Assembly (NCBI RefSeq): GCF_008386585.1
Contig: NZ_VUOB01000010.1
Coordinates: 124,001 to 188,000, forward strand
DNA length: 64,000 nucleotides
Source of the DNA: Solihabitans fulvus
Lineage (GTDB): Bacteria > Actinomycetota > Actinomycetes > Mycobacteriales > Pseudonocardiaceae
Direction of reading: 5' to 3'
The notes beneath the pieces were generated by a model. That model was not told the DNA's origin. It saw nothing but the letters and a program-made list of their open reading frames with translations, and made no database searches. The position numbers and the translations under genes are program-made. Positions 55,086 through 64,000 of the stretch are shown here, one piece after another; position 1 is the first letter of the stretch; each line of letters opens with the position of its first letter.

Positions 55086-56000
55086 TCAGAGGCGACACGC
55101 GATCGGACAGGTCCAGCCCTGCCGGCAGGTCGAGGAGCCGGGACCGCCGTCACACCCCTCGACGACGAAGCTGACTCCAGCGCTCTTCCCGTCCGAACCC
55201 GCCGCGTTGTCGGGTAGGTCGGTCAGGAAGAACCCCGAGGTCCTGGTGCGCCCCGGCGAGTCCTGGGTGACGTTCTCCTGCGCGGTGGGCGGAATCGGTT
55301 GGCCGCCGGTGACGCTCCACCGCACGATGAAGAAGTCGTAGCCGAACGGGTCCGTCGGCCCCCACTCGAACACCGCGGTGTGGTCTCGCCGGTAGACGGA
55401 CAGCACCATCCGCTGTCCCTGGTTCGGGCTGTAGGCCAGCTGTCCGTTCTCGAAGTCGCAGCGCCGGCCGAGGACGACTCCGAACTGGTCGGTGACGTCG
55501 TACTCGGCGGTGATCGGCCAGCCGAGCGGACCATGCTCGCCACCCATCTCGCGCCACCGGTCGCCGATGATCCCGTAGGGCCGCCACCGGGCCTGTTGCT
55601 GGATGAAGGTCGCGTCGGCGGCCAGGTCGCGCCTGCCGTCCCAGGCGACGCTGAGCTGGAAGTCGCGGTGCCGGAGGTAGAAGTCCGAGAGGGCGTCGGC
55701 GCGGAAGGACACGCCGGCGCCCGTCAGGCCCGCAACCTTGTGGAAGGTCGCCTCCCTCGCGAACGACGCGTCGGTCTGGAGCACGTGCAGGACCACGCGG
55801 GAGTTGAGGTTTCTGAGGTAGTGGTCGGGAAAGTTGAGCGACTGGAAGGAGTAGCCCGACCCGGACAGGCCATGCACCAGCGCGAAGGCGAAGTCCTCGC
55901 CCGGATCGTCCTTGACGGTCAGCTCGCCCTTGAAGTCCCGGTGCCGGATGAACCTGTCGGGGAAGTTCACCGACTGAAACGACCAGTAGTCCTGTGACAT
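55086..56000 (-). CDS. AbfB-domain and LGFP-repeat protein
   Basis: A 304-residue protein with two beta-trefoil-like AbfB (arabinofuranose-binding, CBM42-type) stretches: SFQSVNFPDRFIRHRDF and SFQSLNFPDHYLRNLNS (residues 8-60), and FRADALSDFYLRHRDFQLS about 105. An LGFP-type repeat follows (WREMGGEHGPLGWPITAEY, about 148). The C-terminal part is beta-rich and ends with four closely spaced cysteines (CRQGWTCPIAC). Such modules usually bind arabinan or mycolyl-arabinogalactan in the cell wall. No signal peptide is present from ATG 56000, which has GGAGGT six bases upstream. Export by the neighbouring T7SS is an attractive but unproven idea. Confidence 0.78.
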   Translation of the reverse strand: MSQDYWSFQSVNFPDRFIRHRDFKGELTVKDDPGEDFAFALVHGLSGSGYSFQSLNFPDHYLRNLNSRVVLHVLQTDASFAREATFHKVAGLTGAGVSFRADALSDFYLRHRDFQLSVAWDGRRDLAADATFIQQQARWRPYGIIGDRWREMGGEHGPLGWPITAEYDVTDQFGVVLGRRCDFENGQLAYSPNQGQRMVLSVYRRDHTAVFEWGPTDPFGYDFFIVRWSVTGGQPIPPTAQENVTQDSPGRTRTSGFFLTDLPDNAAGSDGKSAGVSFVVEGCDGGPGSSTCRQGWTCPIACRL

Positions 56001-56150
56001 GGTGACCTCCAATGGATCAGGGCCGCCGTCGGACGGACGACCGCGATCACGCGGATTTCGCGTACCTGTCAGAGCCCAAGGATCGGATCGGGATACCGCC
56101 CAGCCCGGGCGTCCCCCGATCGTGTGACACGCGTAGCGTTCGCGGACCTG

Positions 56151-56966
56151 TCAGCAGCCCAGGACGCGCACGTTTCGGGTCTGCACGGCCCTGCTGGCCA
56201 GGTCCTCGTCGGCCGGGTAGTCCACCCGCACCAGGCACAGGCCGTGCGGCGGCGCGACCGTGACCTGGCTGGAGCGCTCGGCCGTGCTGAGCAGCTCGCC
56301 GGGCCAGGCGGCCGGCTTGCGGCCCTCGCCGACGGCCAGCAGCGCGCCGACCAGACTGCGAACCATCGAGTGGCAGAAGGCGTCCGCGGAGACCCTGGCC
56401 AGCAGGACGCCGTCTGCGCCGCGCGTCCAGTCAAGGCGCTGGAGCTGGCGAATGGTGGTGGCGCCGTCCCTGCGCTTGCAGAACGCCACGAAGTCGTGTT
56501 CGCCGAGCAGCCGGTCGGACGCCTCGTTCAGCGCGGCCAGGTCCAGCGGGCGCGGCCAGGCCAGGGTGTCCAGGCGGCGCAACGGGTTCGCGCCGAAGTC
56601 CGCGTCGGCGACCCGGTACTCGTAGTGCCGGCGCAACGCGGAGAACCTGGCGTCGAACTCGGCCGGCACCACCTGCGCGGCGAACACCCGCACGTCGGCG
56701 GGCAGCGCCCTGGCCAGCCTGCGCGACAGTCCTTCAACGTCCACAGTGGACGGCAGGTCGGCGTGCGCGACCTGCCCCGAGGCGTGCACGCCTGCGTCGG
56801 TGCGGCCGGCGACCGTCAGCCGGACGTCCTCGCGCAGCACCATGGACATGGTGTCCTCCAGCACGCCGCAGACGGTGCGCCGCCCCGGTTGCCGCGCCCA
56901 GCCGGAGAACTCCGTGCCGTCGTAACCGAGGTCGAGGCGCACCCGCCGCGTCGGCGCGGAGGGCAC
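56151..56966 (-). CDS. truA: tRNA pseudouridine(38-40) synthase
   Basis: A 271-residue TruA that makes pseudouridine in the anticodon arm. [27 protein letters not shown] at the start, catalytic Asp in [16 protein letters not shown] (about residue 54), and [20 protein letters not shown] near the end. It follows rplQ on the same strand after a hairpin. Position matches the truA-rplQ-rpoA order of mycobacteria. Confidence 0.96.
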   Translation of the reverse strand: MPSAPTRRVRLDLGYDGTEFSGWARQPGRRTVCGVLEDTMSMVLREDVRLTVAGRTDAGVHASGQVAHADLPSTVDVEGLSRRLARALPADVRVFAAQVVPAEFDARFSALRRHYEYRVADADFGANPLRRLDTLAWPRPLDLAALNEASDRLLGEHDFVAFCKRRDGATTIRQLQRLDWTRGADGVLLARVSADAFCHSMVRSLVGALLAVGEGRKPAAWPGELLSTAERSSQVTVAPPHGLCLVRVDYPADEDLASRAVQTRNVRVLGC

Positions 56967-56970
56967 GCGA

Positions 56971-57007
56971 ACGAGCCCGCCGCCCCCAGTGGGAGCGACG
57001 GGCTCGT
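56971..57007 (-). terminator. Terminator-like hairpin between rplQ and truA
   Basis: ACGAGCCCG (56971-56979) pairs perfectly with CGGGCTCGT (56999-57007). It lies after rplQ and only 4 bases before the truA start, so it may limit read-through into truA. Confidence 0.6.
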
Positions 57008-57025
57008 CGATGCGGTGCGGAACCG

Positions 57026-57568
57026 TCAGGACTCGTCCTTCTTGTCCTCGACGGCCTTCTCCTCGGCCTCGGCGTCGGTGGCCTCGACCACCGCGTCCTC
57101 GGCAGGAGCCTCGACCTCGGCGGTCTCCTCGACCACCGCGGTCTCGACGGCCTTCGGCTCGTCCTTGGCGAACTTGGTGTTGCGCGCCGCCTCGGCCTCC
57201 GCCGTCACGGTCTTCTCGCTCACGAGCTCGATAACGGCCATCGGCGCGTTGTCGCCCTTGCGAGGGAGAGTCTTCGTGATGCGGGTGTAGCCGCCCTTAC
57301 GGTCCGCGAAGAACGGACCGATCTCGGCGATCAGCTTGTGCACGACGTCCTTGTCGCGGATCGTCTTCATGATCTCGCGACGGTTGTGCAGGTCACCGAT
57401 CTTGGCCTTGCTGATCAGCTTCTCGGCGTGCGGGCGCAGCCGCTTCGCCTTCGCCTCGGTGGTGGTGATGCGGCCGTGGGTGAACAGCGCCGTGGCCAGG
57501 TTGGCCAGGATCAACCGCTCGTGGGCCGGCGAGCCACCGAGCCGGGCTCCCTTGGTGGGGGTGGGCAT
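57026..57568 (-). CDS. rplQ: 50S ribosomal protein L17
   Basis: A 180-residue L17. The conserved core begins [25 protein letters not shown] and includes [21 protein letters not shown] and [18 protein letters not shown]. The last 60 residues are an acidic Glu/Ala/Val extension usual in actinobacteria. It is at the end of the rpsM-rpsK-rpsD-rpoA-rplQ group. Confidence 0.97.
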   Translation of the reverse strand: MPTPTKGARLGGSPAHERLILANLATALFTHGRITTTEAKAKRLRPHAEKLISKAKIGDLHNRREIMKTIRDKDVVHKLIAEIGPFFADRKGGYTRITKTLPRKGDNAPMAVIELVSEKTVTAEAEAARNTKFAKDEPKAVETAVVEETAEVEAPAEDAVVEATDAEAEEKAVEDKKDES

Positions 57569-57618
57569 TGCTTGCTCCTCGGATAACTTCTAACGATCCT
57601 GTGCTCCGGCCCAACCTT

Positions 57619-57639
57619 GCCGTCCACAGTGGACGGCAG
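57619..57639 (-). other. Palindrome between rpoA and rplQ
   Basis: TGCCGTCCA-CAG-TGGACGGCA, a 9-bp stem with 3-base loop, in the gap between rpoA and rplQ. Twenty bases of it (CGTCCACAGTGGACGGCAGG) recur in truA at about 56738-56757, and the core TCCACAGTGGAC also occurs near 37650. It could be an RNA hairpin or a dispersed palindromic repeat. Confidence 0.5.
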
Positions 57640-57643
57640 GGTG

Positions 57644-58693
57644 TCAGAGCTGCTCGGTCTCGGCGTAGTCCTGGCCGTCGTCGTGACCGTCCGCGCCACC
57701 CTCGGACCAGCCCTCGGCGGGGTAGTCCGCAGCGGCGGCCGACGGGTCGAACCCGGGCGGGCTGTCCTTCAGCGCGAGGCCGAGGCCGACGAGCTTCATC
57801 TTGACCTCGTCGATCGACTTCGCACCGAAGTTGCGAATGTCCAGCAGGTCCGCCTCGCTGCGCGAGACGAGCTCGCCCACCGTGTGGATGCCCTCACGCT
57901 TGAGGCAGTTGTACGACCGCACCGTGAGGTCCAGGTCCTCGATCGGCATCGCGAACGCCGCAATGGTGTCCGCCTCGGCCGGCGACGGGCCGATCTCGAT
58001 GCCCTCGGCGTCGATGTTCAGCTCGCGGGCGAGACCGAACAGCTCAACCAGGGTCTTGCCGGCCGACGCGACCGCGTCCCTCGGGGTGATCGAGGGCTTG
58101 GTCTCGATGTCCAGGATCAGCTTGTCAAAGTCGGTCCGCTGCTCGACACGCGTCGCCTCGACCTTGTACGTCACCTTCATGACCGGCGAGTAGATCGAGT
58201 CGACCGGGATCCGGCCGATCTCGGCGCCTGCCTGCTTGTTCTGCACGGCGGGGACGTAGCCGCGACCGCGCTCGACGACGAGCTCGATCTCCAGCTTGCC
58301 CTTGCCGTTCAGGGTGGCGATGTGCAGGTCGGGGTTGTGCACCGTGACGCCGGCCGGCGGCACGATGTCGCCCGCGGTGACCGCACCGGGACCCTGCTTG
58401 CGCAGGTACATCGTCACCGGCTCGTCCTCCTCGGAGCTGACCACGAGCTCCTTGAGGTTCAGGATGACGTCGGTGACGTCCTCCTTGACGCCGGGCACGG
58501 TGGTGAACTCGTGCAGCACACCGTCGATGCGGATGCTGGTCACGGCCGCGCCGGGAATCGAGGACAGCAGCGTGCGGCGAAGCGAGTTGCCGAGGGTGTA
58601 GCCGAAGCCCGGCTCCAGCGGCTCGATGACGAACCGGGACCGGGTGTCGTTGACCGACTCCTCCGCGAGCGAGGGTCGCTGTGAGATAAGCAC
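57644..58693 (-). CDS. rpoA: DNA-directed RNA polymerase subunit alpha
   Basis: A 349-residue alpha subunit. The N-terminal assembly domain includes [31 protein letters not shown], the C-terminal DNA/activator-binding domain [46 protein letters not shown]. An acidic tail follows. It starts at GTG 58693. Upstream rpsD is separated by about 150 bases, so an extra promoter is possible. Confidence 0.98.
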   Translation of the reverse strand: MLISQRPSLAEESVNDTRSRFVIEPLEPGFGYTLGNSLRRTLLSSIPGAAVTSIRIDGVLHEFTTVPGVKEDVTDVILNLKELVVSSEEDEPVTMYLRKQGPGAVTAGDIVPPAGVTVHNPDLHIATLNGKGKLEIELVVERGRGYVPAVQNKQAGAEIGRIPVDSIYSPVMKVTYKVEATRVEQRTDFDKLILDIETKPSITPRDAVASAGKTLVELFGLARELNIDAEGIEIGPSPAEADTIAAFAMPIEDLDLTVRSYNCLKREGIHTVGELVSRSEADLLDIRNFGAKSIDEVKMKLVGLGLALKDSPPGFDPSAAAADYPAEGWSEGGADGHDDGQDYAETEQL

Positions 58694-58847
58694 TGGGTCT
58701 TCCTTCCGTATCGACGCCCGCTATATGACGCCGTTGCATACAGATTGCGCCGACCCTGGAACTGTCGGCGCCGCGACGGCACACCCTGCGTGCCGCCACC
58801 AGACTCGAAACCGGGGCGGCCGCGCAGTGCGGCCACCCCGGCACGAA

Positions 58848-59453
58848 TCACTTCGAGTAGAGCTCGACGATGAGCTGTTCCGTGACGGGCGTGTCGATCT
58901 GCGCCCGCTCGGGCAGCTGGTGCACGAGCACCCGCAGCGTCGAGGGCACGACCTGGAGCCACGCCGGCATCGGACGGTCACCGAAGGTGGCCTTGGCGAC
59001 CTCGAAGGGCAGCGTCGGCAGCGACTTCGGCTTCACGTCGATGATGTCGAACTTCGACACCCGGAAGCTCGGGATGTTGACCTTCTGGCCGTTCACGATG
59101 AAGTGACCGTGCGCGACCAGCTGGCGGGCCTGCCGACGAGTGCGGGCGAGGCCAGCGCGGTAAACCACGTTGTCCAGGCGCGACTCGAGGATCTGGAGCA
59201 GGTTCTCGCCGGTCTTGCCCTGGCGACGAACCGCCTCCTCGTAGTAGCGACGGAACTGACGCTCGAGCACGCCGTAGGTGTAGCGAGCCTTCTGCTTCTC
59301 CTGAAGCTGAAGCAGGTACTCGCTCTCCTTGATCCGACCGCGGCCGTGCTGGCCGGGCGGGTAGGGACGACGCTCGAACGCCTGGTCGCCACCGACAAGG
59401 TCAACCTTGAGCCGGCGAGAAATGCGAGTTGCGGGGCCGGTATAACGAGCCAT
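58848..59453 (-). CDS. rpsD: 30S ribosomal protein S4
   Basis: A 201-residue S4 that nucleates 30S assembly. MARYTGPATRISRRLKVDLVG, YGVLERQFRRYYEEA and the S4 RNA-binding domain LDNVVYRAGLARTRRQARQLVAHGHFIVNG are present. It lacks the four N-terminal zinc cysteines, i.e. the zinc-free S4 form. It lies between rpsK and rpoA. Confidence 0.98.
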   Translation of the reverse strand: MARYTGPATRISRRLKVDLVGGDQAFERRPYPPGQHGRGRIKESEYLLQLQEKQKARYTYGVLERQFRRYYEEAVRRQGKTGENLLQILESRLDNVVYRAGLARTRRQARQLVAHGHFIVNGQKVNIPSFRVSKFDIIDVKPKSLPTLPFEVAKATFGDRPMPAWLQVVPSTLRVLVHQLPERAQIDTPVTEQLIVELYSK

Positions 59454-59476
59454 CTTTGGTTACTCCTCCCCGTTCC

Positions 59477-59884
59477 TCAGACCCGGCGCCGCTTGGGCGG
59501 GCGGCAGCCGTTGTGAGGCTGCGGGGTCACGTCCTGGATGGTGCCGACCTCGAGGCCGGCTGCCTGAAGCGAACGGATCGCGGTCTCCCGGCCGGAGCCG
59601 GGGCCCTTCACGAACACGTCGACCTTGCGCATGCCGTGCTCGGCCGCCTTGCGGGCGGCGTTCTCGGCGGCCATCTGCGCGGCGAACGGCGTCGACTTAC
59701 GCGAGCCCTTGAAACCGACGTGGCCGGCGGAGGCCCACGCGATCACAGCACCGGTCGGGTCCGTGATGGACACGATGGTGTTGTTGAAGGTGCTCTTGAT
59801 GTGCGCGTGACCGTGCGCGACGTTCTTCTTTTCCTTGCGCCGGACCTTCTTGACCCCGGCGCCAGTGCGGGACTTGGGTGGCAT
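59477..59884 (-). CDS. rpsK: 30S ribosomal protein S11
   Basis: A 135-residue S11 of usual length: [46 protein letters not shown], and the C-terminal [18 protein letters not shown]. It starts at ATG 59884. It is 35 bases downstream of rpsM and 23 bases before rpsD, in the standard alpha-operon order. Confidence 0.98.
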   Translation of the reverse strand: MPPKSRTGAGVKKVRRKEKKNVAHGHAHIKSTFNNTIVSITDPTGAVIAWASAGHVGFKGSRKSTPFAAQMAAENAARKAAEHGMRKVDVFVKGPGSGRETAIRSLQAAGLEVGTIQDVTPQPHNGCRPPKRRRV

Positions 59885-59919
59885 GTCTTGGGTGGTCTCC
59901 TAGCTAGTGACGCGAGGTC

Positions 59920-60300
59920 TTACTTCTTTCCGGCCTTCTTCTTGCCGGCGACCGTCTTCTTCGGGCCCTTACGGGTGCGGGCGTTCGTCTTCGTGCGCTG
60001 CCCGCGAACGGGCAGGTTGCGACGCCACCGCAGACCCTCGTAGCAGCCGATCTCGATCTTCCGGCGGATGTCGGCCTGAACCTCGCGGCGGAGGTCACCC
60101 TCGACCTTGAAGTTGGTCTCGATGTACTCCCGCAGCTTGACGAGGTCGTCGTCAGAGAGGTCCTTCACGCGCAGGTCCGGGCTCACGCCGGTCGCGGTCA
60201 GGAGCTCCTTGGAGCGGGTCCGGCCAATGCCGAAGATATAAGTCAGCGCGATCTCCATCCGCTTTTCGCGGGGAAGGTCGACGCCAGCGAGTCGTGCCAT
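59920..60300 (-). CDS. rpsM: 30S ribosomal protein S13
   Basis: A 126-residue S13 that contacts tRNA and 50[35 protein letters not shown] at the start (ATG 60300), [24 protein letters not shown] near the end, then a Lys-rich tail. The open frame continues upstream to 60384 but without S13 sequence. It heads the rpsM-rpsK-rpsD-rpoA-rplQ group; 220 bases separate it from rpmJ. Confidence 0.97.
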   Translation of the reverse strand: MARLAGVDLPREKRMEIALTYIFGIGRTRSKELLTATGVSPDLRVKDLSDDDLVKLREYIETNFKVEGDLRREVQADIRRKIEIGCYEGLRWRRNLPVRGQRTKTNARTRKGPKKTVAGKKKAGKK

Positions 60301-60519
60301 TCGGCGGTTGCTCCTCACTGTTGTAACTCCAGGTCTTCTCCTCGACCAATCCCGGGACCGACTCGCTATCGCCGTTCCAACCACTTTCGCGGTTGGTGTC
60401 CCGGCCCCGGCCTGGAGTCCGGGGGTGATCCGCGCGGCATCGAATGATCAACGCCGCGTGGCAGGTTCGAGGAGGCTTCTGTTAGTTGTCGTCGTATCGG
60501 CGACGAAGTGCGGTGACGA

Positions 60520-60633
60520 TCAGCCCTGACGCTGCTTGTGACGCAGGTTCTCGCAGATCACCATGACTCGGCCGTGACGGCGAATCACCTTGCACTTGTC
60601 GCAGATCTTCTTGACGCTCGGCTGGACCTTCAC
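60520..60633 (-). CDS. rpmJ: 50S ribosomal protein L36
   Basis: A 37-residue L36: [21 protein letters not shown] and [13 protein letters not shown]. It keeps the C-C-C-H zinc ligands (CDKC, then C and H), so it is the zinc-binding form. GTG 60633 gives exactly the family length. It lies between infA and rpsM. Confidence 0.97.
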   Translation of the reverse strand: MKVQPSVKKICDKCKVIRRHGRVMVICENLRHKQRQG

Positions 60634-60691
60634 GGTCGTGCTCTCCTGCTCGGCCGCGTGCCCGGAGCCACTGCCCCGGACACCGTGGAGG

Positions 60692-60913
60692 TCACTTGTA
60701 GCGGTAGACGATGCGGCCGCGGGACAGGTCGTAGGGCGAGAGCTCCACGACAACCCGGTCCTCGGGCAGGATGCGGATGTAGTGCTGTCGCATCTTGCCG
60801 CTGATGTGCGCCAGGACCTTGTGACCGTTCTCCAACTCGACGCGGAACATCGCGTTGGGGAGCGGCTCGACTACGCGGCCCTCGACCTCAATGGCCCCGT
60901 CCTTCTTGCCCAT
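60692..60913 (-). CDS. infA: Translation initiation factor IF-1
   Basis: A 73-residue S1/OB-fold protein that binds the ribosomal A site during initiation. [48 protein letters not shown] is unmistakable. It starts at ATG 60913; the longer frame upstream is spurious. It heads the infA-rpmJ unit, with a possible promoter about 200 bases upstream. Confidence 0.98.
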   Translation of the reverse strand: MGKKDGAIEVEGRVVEPLPNAMFRVELENGHKVLAHISGKMRQHYIRILPEDRVVVELSPYDLSRGRIVYRYK

Positions 60914-61108
60914 GTCCTCCGCGTTTCGTGACGGTGGTATTTCATCCGACTGCCCGGCCCGTGAGGGTTCACCTGCCGGACGTGGGCACGCGACGACCCG
61001 ACTCCGATGCCCACCTGCTTCAGCTACGCGGCAGGCCCGGCGACACAAGGTCGACCGACACCACCACGGGCACGACGGAACGGGCGCGACGTGTGCGCCA
61101 CCGCCCCA

Positions 61109-61114
61109 GTGTAC
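61109..61114 (-). promoter_or_regulatory. Possible -10 element of infA
   Basis: On the minus strand TACACT fits the TAnnnT pattern. The region 17-18 bases upstream (TTGGGT / TTTGGG) is a poor -35; a better TTGACG is only 12 bases away. Low certainty. Confidence 0.25.
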
Positions 61115-61158
61115 GCAGTTCGCGCCGTCAACCCAAATCGACCGGTTGAGGGGCTAGT

Positions 61159-61180
61159 TGACCACTACCGGTGGTGGTCA
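61159..61180. other. 22-base inverted repeat after map
   Basis: TGACCAC-T-ACC and GGT-G-GTGGTCA form an inverted repeat perfect except for one T-G pair. It lies just beyond the map terminator and before the infA leader. It could be a second terminator stem or an operator. Confidence 0.45.
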
Positions 61181-61187
61181 GGACGAC

Positions 61188-61219
61188 GAAAGGGCCACCC
61201 GCGTCCGGATGGCCCCTTC
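61188..61219 (-). terminator. Terminator after map
   Basis: GAAAGGGCCACCC (61188-61200) pairs with GGATGGCCCCTTC (61207-61219) with two mismatches, 20 bases after the map stop. It should end the secY-adk-map transcript. Confidence 0.65.
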
Positions 61220-61238
61220 GAGACGTTGCAGGACCGGA

Positions 61239-62012
61239 TCAGTCCTCGGGGGCGGTCAGCACCCAGGGGCCGTCCTCGGTGATCGCCACCGAGTGCTCCC
61301 AGTGCGCCGCGCGCGAACCGTCGGAGGTGATGACGGTCCAGCCGTCGTCCAGCTCCTTGGTCTGCTCGCTGCCCAGCGTCAGCATCGGCTCGATGGCGAT
61401 CGCCATGCCGACCTTCAGCCTCGGGCCCTTGCCCGGCTTGCCGAAGTTCGGCAGGAACGGGTCCATGTGCATCTGCGTGCCGATGCCGTGGCCGCCGTAC
61501 TCGGCGACGATGCCGTACTCGACGCCGTCCCGCTCGCCCGCCGCCACGGCCGCGGACTCGACCGCGAAGGAGATGTCGCTGAGCCGACCGCCCGGCCGCA
61601 CCGCCTCGATGCCGGCCAGCATGGACAGCCGCGTCGCCTCGGACAGCGCCAGGTCGGCCTCGGACACCGTGCCGACGGCGAGGGTGACCGCGGAGTCGCC
61701 GTGCCAGCCGTCCAGGATCGCGCCGCAGTCCACCGAGATCAGGTCGCCGTCGGCGAGCACCTGGGTCCTGGCCGGGATGCCGTGCACGATCTGCTCGTTG
61801 ACCGACGCGCAGATGCTGGCCGGGAAGCCGTGGTAGCCCTTGAACGACGGGACGGCGCCCGCGTCCCTGATGCTCTGCTCGGCCAGCTCGTCCAGCTCGG
61901 CCGTGCTGACGCCGATCCTGGCGTGCTCGGCGACCAGGGCGAGCGTGCGGGCCACGACGAGGCCGGCGGCCCGCATGGCCTCCAGCTCGCCGCGGCTCTT
62001 GATCTCGATCAT
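61239..62012 (-). CDS. map: Methionine aminopeptidase type I
   Basis: A 257-residue enzyme that removes N-terminal Met. [26 protein letters not shown] at the start; metal ligands in [23 protein letters not shown] (two Asp), [10 protein letters not shown] (His), IAIEPML (Glu) and [12 protein letters not shown] (Glu). ATG 62012 is the usual start. GTG 62072, overlapping the adk stop as GTGA, would add 20 residues and cannot be excluded. It is the last gene of secY-adk-map. Confidence 0.96.
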   Translation of the reverse strand: MIEIKSRGELEAMRAAGLVVARTLALVAEHARIGVSTAELDELAEQSIRDAGAVPSFKGYHGFPASICASVNEQIVHGIPARTQVLADGDLISVDCGAILDGWHGDSAVTLAVGTVSEADLALSEATRLSMLAGIEAVRPGGRLSDISFAVESAAVAAGERDGVEYGIVAEYGGHGIGTQMHMDPFLPNFGKPGKGPRLKVGMAIAIEPMLTLGSEQTKELDDGWTVITSDGSRAAHWEHSVAITEDGPWVLTAPED

Positions 62013-62068
62013 GCGGTCACGCCCGCCAGGCACGGCCCGGCGAAGGACATCGAGCAGTCCGCCACGAG

Positions 62069-62619
62069 TCACTGCCTGCCACGCAGGGCGGCCAACGCGC
62101 GCGCGGTGACCTCCTCGACGTCGCCGACCGCGTCGACCGTCACCAGGATGTCCCGGTAGTAGTCGAGCAGCGGCGCGGTCTCGTCGCGGTAGATCTTCTG
62201 GCGGTGGCGGATGACCTCTTCCTTGTCGTCCGCGCGCCCCCTGGTGAGCAGGCGCTCCACCACGACGTCCTCGTCGATCCGGAACTCGAGCACCGCGTCG
62301 AGCCTGTGGCCCTGCTGGGACAGGATCTCGCCGAGCACGTCGGCCTGGGCCACGTTGCGGGGGAAGCCGTCGAGCAGGAAGCCGTGCTGGGCGTCGTCCT
62401 GGCCAAGCCGCTCGCGCACCATCTCGTTGGTGAGCGTGTCCGGCACGAGCTCGCCTGCGTCGAGGTACCGCTGTACCTCCTGGCCGAGTTCGGTCTGCTG
62501 GCTGATGTGCGCGCGGAAGAGGTCTCCGGTCGAGATGTGCGGCACGCCGAGCTGGTCGCTGAGCACGGCAGCCTGAGTGCCCTTGCCCGCTCCGGGCGGG
62601 CCAACGAGAACGAGTCGCA

Positions 62620-62620
<1 letters not shown>
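62069..62620 (-). CDS. adk: Adenylate kinase
   Basis: A 183-residue kinase interconverting ATP + AMP and 2 ADP. P-loop [11 protein letters not shown] (about 7-17), [26 protein letters not shown] and the [12 protein letters not shown] segment. It is the short form without the zinc-type LID, as in other actinobacteria. It starts at GTG 62620, sharing one base with the secY stop, so translation is coupled. Confidence 0.97.
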
Positions 62621-63924
<1,304 letters not shown>

Positions 63925-63967
63925 GCGAGACCTCCTGAGCATGGCCGTCCCGTCAGCCGGAGGTGTG

Positions 63968-64000
63968 TCACCGGCCGCCGAGCGACTTGCCGACGGTTGA
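63968..64000 (-). CDS. Possible C-terminal end of rplO (window edge)
   Basis: The last ten codons of a frame entering from the right end with TGA at 63970-63968 (residues STVGKSLGGR). rplO normally precedes secY, so this is probably its end. The stretch is too short for recognition by sequence. Confidence 0.3.
   Translation of the reverse strand, partial: STVGKSLGGR

Larger units (their letters stand above)
60914..61238. other. Intergenic region map / infA
   Basis: This 325-base gap separates the secY-adk-map unit from infA. On the map side it holds a terminator hairpin and a 22-base inverted repeat; on the infA side a possible promoter. No extra gene is supported. Confidence 0.6.

Overview
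The window is high-GC actinobacterial chromosome. Codon use, frequent GTG starts, WhiB, SARP, BldM-like and LmbU-type regulators, DUF397/DUF5753 proteins and a type VII secretion (T7SS) locus point to a filamentous actinomycete, most likely of the Pseudonocardiaceae. The exact genus cannot be fixed from sequence alone. Gene order follows the guaB - sigD - whiB3 - groES/groEL1 - tsaD/rimI/tsaB - alr - nnrD - glmS - glmM - rpsI/rplM - ESX-4 - truA - rplQ/rpoA - infA - map/adk/secY segment that I know from Mycobacterium tuberculosis, so most of it is conserved core chromosome.

Layout. 1-7640: guaB (truncated at the left edge), a DUF5319 protein, sigD with its membrane anti-sigma factor rsdA, a BldM-like regulator without its phosphorylation aspartate, an unknown alanine-rich protein, a MerR regulator with a degenerate B12-type domain, whiB3 and a small membrane protein. 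7680-11773: groES-groEL1 under a CIRCE operator, a Uma2-family protein and an XRE/DUF397 pair. 11899-24452: the t6A genes tsaD, tsaB and tsaE with rimI, a MerR-thioredoxin pair, matB, a HAD protein, alr, nnrD, glmS and two alpha/beta hydrolases. 24535-28476: an operon of WXG100-like and Gly/Ser-rich proteins lying between glmS and glmM. 28704-31183: glmM, rpsI and rplM.

31466-56000 is the accessory-looking part: an LmbU-family regulator, two very large convergent SARP/NB-ARC/TPR regulators, and a complete ESX-4-type T7SS. The T7SS has two WXG100 genes, a small acidic protein, an Hsp70/Rv3446c-like protein, EccC, EccD, mycosin, an EspC-like plus secreted-type pair, EccB, EccE and two unknown proteins. 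An AbfB/LGFP-repeat protein follows. 56151-64000 returns to core genes: truA, rplQ, rpoA, rpsD, rpsK, rpsM, rpmJ, infA, map, adk, secY and perhaps the end of rplO.

How the parts fit. EccB, EccC, EccD, EccE and MycP form the membrane secretion machine, and the WXG100 pair are its likely partners or substrates. The remote operon at 24.5-28.5 kb and the 49.2-50.8 kb pair share C-terminal tails (LGDDRR; an acidic DDDD tail), which suggests one common, little-described set of T7SS clients serving the same machine. No RNA genes, CRISPR arrays, transposases or prophage genes were seen.
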